Assembly: GCA_902551455.1 (NCBI GenBank)
Contig: CACDDC010000010.1
Coordinates: 1 to 35,975, forward strand
Origin: an uncultured Pelagibacteraceae bacterium
GTDB lineage: Bacteria; Pseudomonadota; Alphaproteobacteria; Pelagibacterales; Pelagibacteraceae
Direction: 5' to 3'
Length of the DNA: 35,975 bases
A program made the translations under genes and the position numbers. Below the pieces are notes generated by a model. It ran no database searches and had not been told where the DNA came from. It worked only from the letters and a program-made list of their open reading frames with translations. Shown here one piece after another: positions 27,608 to 35,242 of the stretch; the stretch's first letter is position 1; each line of letters opens with the position of its first letter.

Positions 27608-29005
27608 TTAAAGACTTTTGATTATATCTTCTGTCATTTTTTTTGCATCCGCAAAAAGCATGAGTGTATTATCTCTGTAAAATAAATCATTATCAATTCC
27701 AGCATAACCAGGAGACAAGCTTCTTTTAACAAATAAAACTGATTTTGATTTTTCTACATCTAAAATGGGCATTCCATATATTGGGCTTTGTGGGTCAGTT
27801 TTAGCTATAGGATTTGTAACATCATTTGCACCAATGACATATGCAACATCACAATTTGCAAAATCATTATTGATTTCATCTAATTCAAAAACCTCATCGT
27901 AAGGCACATTTGCTTCAGCTAATAATACGTTCATATGTCCCGGCATTCTACCTGCCACTGGATGGATTGCATAAGATACTTTTACACCATTTTTTTTTAA
28001 AACATCTACCATTTCTCTAAGTGCATGTTGAGCTTGTGCTACAGCCATACCATAACCAGGTACAATTATAACTGACGAAGCATTTTTCATTAAAAAAGCT
28101 GCATCATCAGCATTTCCACTTTTTACAGGTTTTTGCTCTTTTGATTTTCCAGAAGAAGATTGTTCGGTTGCTCCCCACCCTCCTAAGATAACATTAAAGA
28201 ACGAACGGTTCATTCCTTTGCACATTATATAAGATAATATTGCGCCAGATGAACCTACTAACGCACCTGTAATTATCAAAGCGGTATTTTCTAAAGTAAA
28301 ACCAATACCTGCTGCTGCCCATCCTGAATAAGAATTTAGCATCGAGATCACAACTGGCATATCAGCTCCACCTATTGGGATGATCAACAAAATTCCTAAT
28401 AAAAATGAAATTAATATTATTGTCCAAAAAAAAGTATCAACTTGAGTTTTACATAAATAAAAAATTAGACCTGCTAAAAATAAACCTAGTGTCAAATTTA
28501 AATAATGTTGACCAAAAAAAGTTATAGGGGAACCGGACATTATTCCTCTTAATTTTAAAAAAGCTATAATAGATCCTGTAAAAGTTATAGCTCCTATTGC
28601 AGCTCCCAAAGACATCTCGATTAAACTTGCAATTTTAATATTTCTTGGTGTACCTAAATTAAATACCTCTGGATTAAGAAAAGCAGAAACAGCTACAAAA
28701 ACAGCTGCTAGTCCAACTAAACTATGAAAACCTGCAACAAGTTCCGGCATTGCTGTCATTGGTATTTTAAATGCAATAAACGCACCTATTGAACCACCAA
28801 TCAACAATAAAATTATCAAATATAAAAAACCTGTGGAAAAGTTACCAGCTGAAACAATTGTGACACCTATAGCTAATGCCATTCCAATTATTCCAAATAA
28901 ATTTCCTTGTCTTGAAGTTTCAGGTGATGAAAGACCTCTGAGAGCTAAAATAAATAGTACTCCTGAAATAAGATAAAAAACTGCTAATACATTTGCTGAA
29001 ATCAT
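27608..29005 (-). CDS. pntB: NAD(P) transhydrogenase subunit beta
   Basis: This 465-residue inner-membrane protein has about eight or nine membrane segments over residues 1-265 and a C-terminal NADP(H)-binding domain. Its nucleotide signature is IIVPGYGMAVAQAQHALREM, followed by YAIHPVAGRMPGHMNVLLAEANVPYD and GANDVTNPIAK. It couples proton entry to hydride transfer from NADH to NADP+. The start overlaps the pntAB stop by 4 bp. It is part of the three-subunit Rhodospirillum-type enzyme. Confidence 0.97.
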   Translation of the reverse strand: MISANVLAVFYLISGVLFILALRGLSSPETSRQGNLFGIIGMALAIGVTIVSAGNFSTGFLYLIILLLIGGSIGAFIAFKIPMTAMPELVAGFHSLVGLAAVFVAVSAFLNPEVFNLGTPRNIKIASLIEMSLGAAIGAITFTGSIIAFLKLRGIMSGSPITFFGQHYLNLTLGLFLAGLIFYLCKTQVDTFFWTIILISFLLGILLIIPIGGADMPVVISMLNSYSGWAAAGIGFTLENTALIITGALVGSSGAILSYIMCKGMNRSFFNVILGGWGATEQSSSGKSKEQKPVKSGNADDAAFLMKNASSVIIVPGYGMAVAQAQHALREMVDVLKKNGVKVSYAIHPVAGRMPGHMNVLLAEANVPYDEVFELDEINNDFANCDVAYVIGANDVTNPIAKTDPQSPIYGMPILDVEKSKSVLFVKRSLSPGYAGIDNDLFYRDNTLMLFADAKKMTEDIIKSL

Positions 29006-29313
29006 TTTTTATCTTTCTTTTTTTTTTTGTACATAGCTAGCATTCTTTGAGTAACTAAAAAGCCTCCAAATATGTTTACCGCTGCTAAAATAATAGCTAA
29101 AAATCCAAAAATATTTGCAGTGCTGAATATGTTTCTAGTTTCTCCAGCTAAAGCTGCAATTATAGCTCCAACTATAATTACTGACGAAATAGCATTTGTT
29201 ACAGACATCAATGGAGTATGTAAAGATGGAGTAACACTCCAAACTACGTAATATCCTATAAAAATTGAAAGAATAAAAATGCTAAGTCTAAATATAAATG
29301 GGTCTATTTCCAT
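29002..29313 (-). CDS. pntAB: NAD(P) transhydrogenase subunit alpha, membrane part
   Basis: This 103-residue protein has three membrane helices (about residues 7-27, 38-58 and 64-90). It carries the conserved TPLMSVTNAISSVIIVGAI block and ends in a Lys-rich cytoplasmic tail. In E. coli it is fused to the NAD-binding domain; here it is separate, as in Rhodospirillum rubrum. Spacing to pntAA is 4 bp and it overlaps pntB by 4 bp. A run of 11 T at 29018-29028 encodes the lysine tail. Confidence 0.95.
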   Translation of the reverse strand: MEIDPFIFRLSIFILSIFIGYYVVWSVTPSLHTPLMSVTNAISSVIIVGAIIAALAGETRNIFSTANIFGFLAIILAAVNIFGGFLVTQRMLAMYKKKKKDKK

Positions 29314-29317
29314 AGGT

Positions 29318-30403
29318 TTATTTAATTATTGTATTGGTAATAATTTCATCTTCTAAATTAATATTTATTTTTTTTTTTTCTTTATCATATAAATTTGAGA
29401 CAAAATTAAATACATTCTTTGCATAAAGGTTCGAAGAGGAAGTTGGTAATCTATTTAAAATATTTCTTTCACCCATTATTTTTACGCCATTTTTTTCAAT
29501 AATTTTATCAACTTCTGTAAAAGCAGTATTTCCACCTTGCACAGCAGCTAAATCATAAATTATTGATCCTTTTTGCATATTATTTAGCATATTCTCTTTA
29601 ATTATTAGTGGGGCTTTTTTTCCTGGTATTAAAGCTGTACAAATAACAATATCTATTTTTTTTAAAGTTTGACCCAATAATTCCTCTTGTTTTTTTTTAA
29701 AATCATCAGATGCTTCTTTAGCGTATCCATCTTTTGTTTCTAAATTTTCTGAACCCTGAACAGTTAAAAATTTGCCACCTAAACTTTCTACCTGTTCTTT
29801 GGAAGCGGTCCTTACGTCTGTAGCATAAACAATTGCGCCCATTCTTTTAGCAGTAGCAATAGCTTGTAAACCTGCAACTCCGGCACCAACTACTAAAACT
29901 TTAGCGGCAGGTACAGTTCCTGCTGCTGTCATCATCATCGGTATTGCTTTTTCGAAATTAGAAAAAGAATCTACTACTGCTTTGTAACCAGCTAAATTAG
30001 CTTGAGATGAAAGTATATCCATTGACTGAGCTCTTGTAATTCTTGGTAATAATTCTAAAGAAAAAATATTAATCTTCTTAAGTGATAAATTTTTAAGTTT
30101 TTCTTCATTCTCATAAACATTAAAAACACCTATTAAAGTTTGATTTTGCTTTAATTTTTTTAAAGCCTCATCATCTAATAGATTGAGCTGTAATATTATA
30201 TCTGATTTATCAATTACTTCTGCTCTATCAACAAGTTCACATCCTTCTTTTTTATAATCTTGATCTTCAAAACCTAAATGATTTCCATAATTTTTTTCTA
30301 GAATTACTTTAAATCCAATATTTGTATATTTTTTTAATGAGTCGGGAGTGATAGCAATTCTTTTTTCTATTTCTTTATTTTCTGATACTGATCCAATTAT
30401 CAT
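29318..30403 (-). CDS. pntAA: NAD(P) transhydrogenase subunit alpha, soluble NAD-binding part
   Basis: This 361-residue soluble protein is related to alanine dehydrogenase. It has EKRIAITPDSLKKY at the N-terminus and LLPRITRAQSMDILSSQANLAGYKAV (RAQ-SQA region) mid-way. The NAD Rossmann motif VLVVGAGVAGLQAIATAKRMGA runs from about residue 170, and PGKKAPLI is also present. It binds NAD(H). The gene starts 12 bp after rpmJ with an all-A/T spacer and no Shine-Dalgarno. A run of 12 T at 29368-29379 sits near its C-terminus. Confidence 0.96.
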   Translation of the reverse strand: MIIGSVSENKEIEKRIAITPDSLKKYTNIGFKVILEKNYGNHLGFEDQDYKKEGCELVDRAEVIDKSDIILQLNLLDDEALKKLKQNQTLIGVFNVYENEEKLKNLSLKKINIFSLELLPRITRAQSMDILSSQANLAGYKAVVDSFSNFEKAIPMMMTAAGTVPAAKVLVVGAGVAGLQAIATAKRMGAIVYATDVRTASKEQVESLGGKFLTVQGSENLETKDGYAKEASDDFKKKQEELLGQTLKKIDIVICTALIPGKKAPLIIKENMLNNMQKGSIIYDLAAVQGGNTAFTEVDKIIEKNGVKIMGERNILNRLPTSSSNLYAKNVFNFVSNLYDKEKKKININLEDEIITNTIIK

Positions 30404-30415
30404 AAAATAAAAAAA

Positions 30416-30541
30416 CTACTTTTGTCTTGCTTTGAACTTAGGATTTTTTTTATTAATTATATACACTCTGCCCCTTCGTCTTACTAACTTTGAGTTCAGG
30501 TCTCTTTTTTTTAGAGATTTAAGTGAGCTTGCAATTTTCAT
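30416..30541 (-). CDS. rpmJ: 50S ribosomal protein L36
   Basis: This short 41-residue gene reads [18 protein letters not shown] then [23 protein letters not shown]. The block [20 protein letters not shown] is diagnostic of the Cys-free L36 form found in alphaproteobacteria. Its ATG is only 9 nt downstream of the 5S rRNA 3' end on the same strand, with just A/T bases between and no Shine-Dalgarno. pntAA follows after 12 nt. It therefore sits between an rRNA and an energy-metabolism operon, and no terminator is visible on either side. Confidence 0.95.
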   Translation of the reverse strand: MKIASSLKSLKKRDLNSKLVRRRGRVYIINKKNPKFKARQK

Positions 30542-30550
30542 AATTTTTAA

Positions 30551-30666
30551 GCCTGGCAATGACCTACTCTCCCATATCTTAAGACAAAGTACCATCGGCG
30601 CAGAAAGGCTTGACTTCCGAGTTCGGAATGGGATCGGGTATTACACTTTCGCAATAATCACCAGGC
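30551..30666 (-). rRNA. rrf: 5S ribosomal RNA, free-standing
   Basis: This 116-nt gene is read on the minus strand. Its 5' end GCCTGGTGATTATTGCG pairs with the 3' end CAATGCCAGGC (helix I). The conserved interior CCCGATCCCATTCCGAACTC (loop B/helix III) and GGGAGAGTAGGTC (near the 3' end) are present. No 16S, 23S or spacer tRNA is adjacent. gmd-fcl lies upstream on the same strand and rpmJ 9 nt downstream. It carries its own promoter (30673-30701). Confidence 0.97.
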
Positions 30667-30672
30667 GAAAGC

Positions 30673-30701
30673 GTTATACTTAATATAAATATATTTGTAA
30701 A
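30673..30701 (-). promoter_or_regulatory. Vegetative promoter of the 5S rRNA
   Basis: On the minus strand, -35 TTTACA (30701-30696, 5 of 6 to TTGACA), a 17-nt spacer, and -10 TATAAC (30678-30673, 5 of 6 to TATAAT). Standard spacing puts +1 at 30666, exactly the mature 5' end of 5S. The -35 lies only 9 bp from the end of fcl. It is the best sigma-70 match in the window. Confidence 0.8.
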
Positions 30702-30709
30702 GATTTAAA

Positions 30710-31657
30710 CTAGTTAGAATTTACCTTTATATACTTAAAGTCTTTATATGTATATTTTATTGCTTTTTTAATATCATTCTTAGCTGACCAACCATATCTT
30801 TTAGCTAATGAAACATCCAATATTTTTCTTTTAATTCCATTAGGTTTATTTTTATCAAATTTAATTTTTATATCTCTGGATGGTAACAAAGTTTTCAAAA
30901 AAAGTTTTGTAATACCTCTGATAGTATCTTCTTTTCCTGTGCCTATATTGATCAAGGAATGTGAGGTTTTTTTATTCATAAAATAAATACAAGCATCTGC
31001 TATATCATCAACATATATTATTTCTCTTTTAGGTTTTCCATCTCCCCATAAAGTAATGGTATTTTTATTATTTTTTTCTATTTTATAAATTTTCTTAATA
31101 AGAGAAGGTATAAAATGTGAATTTAAAGAATTATATTTATCATTAGGACCAAAGGTATTTGTGGGCATTAGACATTTATAATTTGTTCCGTATTGATGAT
31201 TGTAACTTTCACACATTTTTATTCCTGCAATTTTAGCTATTGCATAGGGTTCATTAGTTTTTTCTAAAGGTCCACATAAAATATCTTTTTCTTTCATAGG
31301 CTGTTTAGCATTTAAAGAATAAATACAGCTTGATCCCAAAAAAATTAAATTTTTTATACCTGCTAAATATGCTGAATGAATAAGATTATTTTGTATGTTT
31401 AAATTCTCATAAATAAATTCAGCTTTATAAGTATTATTTGCATATACACCACCAACTTTCGCAGCTGCAATAAAAATAAATTTTGGTTTTATTTTTTTTA
31501 AAAAATTTAGAACCTTTGTTTGATTATTTAAATCTAGATCTGTGCGTTTTTTAACAAATATATTCTTATAACCTTTAGATATCAATTTACGATAAATAGC
31601 ACTTCCTACTAAACCTGTATGTCCCGCAATATAAATTTTAGAATTATAGTTGATCAT
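30710..31657 (-). CDS. fcl: GDP-L-fucose synthase
   Basis: This 315-residue SDR epimerase-reductase turns GDP-4-keto-6-deoxy-mannose into GDP-L-fucose. The N-terminal [18 protein letters not shown] binds [26 protein letters not shown], the serine in FLGSSCIYS, and [16 protein letters not shown] (Tyr-Lys pair) are typical of WcaG/Fcl, as is [12 protein letters not shown]. It overlaps gmd by 14 bp, the usual gmd-fcl pair. Transcription heads into the 5S gene 43 bp on, with no terminator between. Confidence 0.95.
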   Translation of the reverse strand: MINYNSKIYIAGHTGLVGSAIYRKLISKGYKNIFVKKRTDLDLNNQTKVLNFLKKIKPKFIFIAAAKVGGVYANNTYKAEFIYENLNIQNNLIHSAYLAGIKNLIFLGSSCIYSLNAKQPMKEKDILCGPLEKTNEPYAIAKIAGIKMCESYNHQYGTNYKCLMPTNTFGPNDKYNSLNSHFIPSLIKKIYKIEKNNKNTITLWGDGKPKREIIYVDDIADACIYFMNKKTSHSLINIGTGKEDTIRGITKLFLKTLLPSRDIKIKFDKNKPNGIKRKILDVSLAKRYGWSAKNDIKKAIKYTYKDFKYIKVNSN

Positions 31658-32690
31658 TCGAAATTTTTCTCATTTCAGAAGTAATCATATCTTTAACAAG
31701 TGTTTTAATATCTATCTTGCTTTTCCATTTTAATTCTTTTTTAGCTTTTCTTGGATCTCCCAATAAAGTATCTACTTCAAGTGGTCGGTAGTAAGATTTA
31801 TCACATTCAACAATTATATTGCCGTTTGAGTCTATACACTTTGTATTTTTTCCTTTTCCTTTCCATTTAAATTGTATTTTTAATTCATTTAAAACCATTT
31901 CCACGAATTGTTTGACTGAATGTTGTTTACCTGTCGCTATAACATAATCTTGAGGTTTTTTTTGTTGTAACATTTTCCACATAGCTTCTACATAATCACT
32001 TGCATGACCCCAGTCTCTTTTCGCATCAAGATTTCCTAAAAAAATTTTTTTTTGCATTCCAAATTTTACTCTGCAAAGTCCCATTACAATTTTTCTTGTA
32101 ACAAATGTCTCGCCTCTTACTGGACTCTCGTGATTAAACAAAATACCGTTACAAGCAAATATTTTATAAGCCTCTCGATAATTTACAGTTATCCAATGAG
32201 CATAGACTTTTGCAACTCCATAGGGACTTCTTGGATAAAATCCAGTTTTTTCATTTTGCGGAACTTGACGAACTTTTCCATACATTTCAGAAGTTCCCGC
32301 TTGATAAAACTTAGTTTTTTTTTCTAATCTATGAAATTTAATTGCTTCAAGTATTCTCAGCGCACCAATTGCATCTGCATTTGCAGTATATTCGGGTACT
32401 TCAAAAGATACGGCAACATGAGATTGAGCTGCAAGATTATATATTTCGTCTGGTTTAACTTTTTGAATTATACTTGATACTGATATTGAGTCTGTAACAT
32501 CTCCATAATGTAAAATAAAATTTCTTTTTTTTTGGTGAGGGTCCTGATAAATATGATCTATTCTTCCTGTGTTTAGTGATGAAGATCTTCTCTTAACTCC
32601 ATGAACTATATATTTTTTTTTTAATAAAAATTCTGATAGATATGATCCATCTTGCCCCGTTACACCAAATATTAAAGCAACTTTTTTCAT
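31644..32690 (-). CDS. gmd: GDP-mannose 4,6-dehydratase
   Basis: This 348-residue SDR dehydratase makes GDP-4-keto-6-deoxy-D-mannose. Diagnostic blocks: [17 protein letters not shown] at the N-terminus, [50 protein letters not shown], the catalytic Tyr-Lys in [12 protein letters not shown], and [18 protein letters not shown]. It is followed by fcl with a 14-bp overlap, giving the two-step GDP-L-fucose route. A 68-bp A/T-rich gap separates it from the upstream membrane-protein gene; TATACT at 32721-32716 is a weak -10 candidate. Confidence 0.97.
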   Translation of the reverse strand: MKKVALIFGVTGQDGSYLSEFLLKKKYIVHGVKRRSSSLNTGRIDHIYQDPHQKKRNFILHYGDVTDSISVSSIIQKVKPDEIYNLAAQSHVAVSFEVPEYTANADAIGALRILEAIKFHRLEKKTKFYQAGTSEMYGKVRQVPQNEKTGFYPRSPYGVAKVYAHWITVNYREAYKIFACNGILFNHESPVRGETFVTRKIVMGLCRVKFGMQKKIFLGNLDAKRDWGHASDYVEAMWKMLQQKKPQDYVIATGKQHSVKQFVEMVLNELKIQFKWKGKGKNTKCIDSNGNIIVECDKSYYRPLEVDTLLGDPRKAKKELKWKSKIDIKTLVKDMITSEMRKISNDQL

Positions 32691-32758
32691 CAGTATTACT
32701 ACTTACTTCTAATATAGTATAAATAATTAGTAAACAAATTTAATTAATGTATTAAAAT

Positions 32759-34393
32759 TTATCTATAAAAAATATTTCTATTAAATATTTTTTTAACGTT
32801 AATGGAATTTTTAACGCAATCTGATTTACAATTTATTAGTTCCTTGATTTGATGGTAAATCTTTATATTTTGAAAGTTTCTGTTGTACGAAGGTTGGGTT
32901 AAAAAATCATAATTATAAACTGCTCTTTCTTTTGCTATTCTTCCAACATTTCTAGATAATGAAATTAATAGAATTATTGAAATCAATACAAATAATTTCT
33001 TGTTAAAGGCTTCTTTTTTAAAGTAATTATTTTGTAAATAAATAAATAAAGGAATAAATATAATCAGTGCAATTAAATGGTACCCGCCATATCTTAGAGC
33101 GGGATGATTGTAAAACCACTCAAAAAACAAAAGTATAATAAATAAATAAAATATTTTAAATTTTATTTTTTTTATTTTTTGTTTTTTTTTATTATAAAAG
33201 TAAAAAAATAAAATCAATGCAATTAAAAACATACTTAATAAGTAATCTGAGACTTTATTAAAAAAATAAAAATTCATCCAATTAGAAAACCAATTGAAAC
33301 CTTCAATATATTCCTCTGGATTTGATACTCTAAAATTTGGAGTTGCTCCAGCTTTTGACCAAAGTTGATAATATTGATTCCAATCAAGTACTTCATTAAT
33401 TGGTATGGACCATAAAACATTCACACAACTTAAACTTAGAGGATATATAAAACACCCAGAATTTATGAAATATGTAAATATTACTAATATAAAAAATAAA
33501 AATGCAAAGTATGTTATTCTTAAAAGAAAAATATTTTTTAATAAAATAAATTTTTCTTTTTGATAAATAAGAATTGGAATTATTAAAGATATGTAAATTA
33601 AATAAAAAGCTTTTAAGGAAATTATTAAAGATATTAAAATTACTATTATAGAAAGTATATATTTTTTATTTTCTTTATAATTTACTAAGAAAAAAACCTC
33701 TATAAAAAGTAAAATAACTAATATTTGCGCAGATCTATCTGTTCCATGTTCGCCCAATCTATAGAAAAATATATTAGAAATAATTAAACCTAGTAAGCAT
33801 AAGTAAATTAAAAATCTATAGTTAATATTATTTTTAAAATTTAATATTTTAATTAATAAAATTAAATTAATAAATAAAGTAAAATATATAGAACCCAGAT
33901 GAACTATATCGTGTTTTAGATGGGGCAAATATAGTAAAGATGAAAAATAAAATATTGAAGAAGGAACTCTAAAACCATTATTAAAATTTCCTATACCAAT
34001 TTGTGTAACCTCATTATTTATTAAATAAATATATGCGAAATGATAATACTCAAAATCATCATGTGTCTTAGCTGTAAAAATAAAAAATAAAGAAAATACT
34101 AAAAGAAAAATTAACAGTTTAAATTGAGTTTTTTTTATTTCAAAATTTTTTTTTAAATAAAATAAAAAAAAAATTATTCCAAAAAAATGGATAATTAAAT
34201 TAAAAAATGTCGTTATTGGAATTATTATATTTGATAGATAAGCTAATGAAGTTAATATAAAAATACCCAATAATCCTAGGTAACCTAAATCAAAATTTTT
34301 TATTTTTAATATATAGTTATCAAAAATATATCCATAACCAATAATTGAAAATGAAATTAATAAAAATGCTAAAGTATATATTGTAATACTCAT
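32759..34393 (-). CDS. Polytopic membrane protein of a surface-polysaccharide locus, function unknown
   Basis: This 544-residue protein has roughly 12-14 hydrophobic segments rich in Ile, Phe, Leu and Tyr. A larger extracytoplasmic loop around residues 300-370 contains GCFIYPLSLSC and WSKAGATPNFRVSNPEEYIEGFNWFSNW. A soluble C-terminal tail ends with a CKSDC pair. The two Cys pairs could form disulphides outside the cytoplasm. Topology suggests a polysaccharide polymerase, flippase-like or GT-C glycosyltransferase, but I recognise no catalytic motif. The GT2 gene starts the pair 6 bp upstream. Composition is even more A/T-rich than the core genes. Confidence 0.75.
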   Translation of the reverse strand: MSITIYTLAFLLISFSIIGYGYIFDNYILKIKNFDLGYLGLLGIFILTSLAYLSNIIIPITTFFNLIIHFFGIIFFLFYLKKNFEIKKTQFKLLIFLLVFSLFFIFTAKTHDDFEYYHFAYIYLINNEVTQIGIGNFNNGFRVPSSIFYFSSLLYLPHLKHDIVHLGSIYFTLFINLILLIKILNFKNNINYRFLIYLCLLGLIISNIFFYRLGEHGTDRSAQILVILLFIEVFFLVNYKENKKYILSIIVILISLIISLKAFYLIYISLIIPILIYQKEKFILLKNIFLLRITYFAFLFFILVIFTYFINSGCFIYPLSLSCVNVLWSIPINEVLDWNQYYQLWSKAGATPNFRVSNPEEYIEGFNWFSNWMNFYFFNKVSDYLLSMFLIALILFFYFYNKKKQKIKKIKFKIFYLFIILLFFEWFYNHPALRYGGYHLIALIIFIPLFIYLQNNYFKKEAFNKKLFVLISIILLISLSRNVGRIAKERAVYNYDFLTQPSYNRNFQNIKIYHQIKELINCKSDCVKNSINVKKIFNRNIFYR

Positions 34394-34399
34394 TAATAT

Positions 34400-35173
34400 T
34401 TAATTATAAAATTTTGTAATCAAGCCAGTTATTTTAGAGTCAACAAAATTTGAATAAACTTTATTATTTAATTTATATATCATTTTCATATAATCGTGGG
34501 CTTGCTTTCTTCTAAGCCACCAATTTTTCGAGAATTTTCTAGCGTTTGACATTATTGAATTTGGTACAACTCTATAAACTGAAAGTGGCTCATTGAAAAT
34601 GACAAAATTATTATCTATACATCTTGAAATAGCATTTAATCTAAAATCAATTTCAAGTAGATTATAATTTTCAAATAGTTTTGATTCTATACAGCTTTTT
34701 AAATAACTTTTTTTTAAAGATATCGCGCTTGTATTAATTATAGTAGGCCAGATATTTGATTGTATTTTATTTTTTAATTTTAACTTATTATATTTTTCAT
34801 TAAATTTTATAAATGGAATATCAAAAACTACTTCTACACTATTGTTTTTATATATTTCATTTAATCTGTAAATTTTTTCTGGTAAAAAATAATCGTCGGC
34901 ATCAAGTAAACAAATAATATCTCCAGAGCATGAATGCATACCTTCTTTAACCAAATCAATCTGATTTAAAGGAGAAAATTTACTTATTTTTTTTTTATAA
35001 ATTATTTTTATTTTATTCTTATATTTATCAAGGATTTCTTTTGTGCCATCATTAGAATAGTTATCTAATAAAACTATTTCCACCAATTCAAACGTTTGAC
35101 TCAAGCAAGAAACTATGCATTCCTCTAAATACCTAGACTTGTTATAAGATGAGATTAAAACTGAAAACTTCAT
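34400..35173 (-). CDS. GT2-family glycosyltransferase
   Basis: This 257-residue GT-A protein starts MKFSVLISSYNKSRYLEECI with LLDNYSNDGTKEIL (nucleotide-binding Asp). GDIICLLDADDYFLPEKI holds the DxD metal motif near residue 92. The C-terminal NARKFSKNWWLRRKQAHDYM is basic. It lacks a membrane anchor. Donor and acceptor are unknown; the locus implies a role in surface glycan assembly. It is co-oriented with the membrane protein (6-bp gap) and divergent from the next gene, separated by 69 A/T-rich bases without a clear promoter. Confidence 0.9.
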   Translation of the reverse strand: MKFSVLISSYNKSRYLEECIVSCLSQTFELVEIVLLDNYSNDGTKEILDKYKNKIKIIYKKKISKFSPLNQIDLVKEGMHSCSGDIICLLDADDYFLPEKIYRLNEIYKNNSVEVVFDIPFIKFNEKYNKLKLKNKIQSNIWPTIINTSAISLKKSYLKSCIESKLFENYNLLEIDFRLNAISRCIDNNFVIFNEPLSVYRVVPNSIMSNARKFSKNWWLRRKQAHDYMKMIYKLNNKVYSNFVDSKITGLITKFYN

Positions 35174-35242
35174 TGTAATAATATATTTTTTATTTAAAGT
35201 AATTTTTGTTAAATTATATTTTGTATTGTAGAAAGTAAATAA

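Noticed and set aside
30432-30683. An 83-codon open frame on the plus strand across the 5S region
   Set aside because: It runs antisense to both rpmJ and the 5S rRNA and shows no protein-like pattern.
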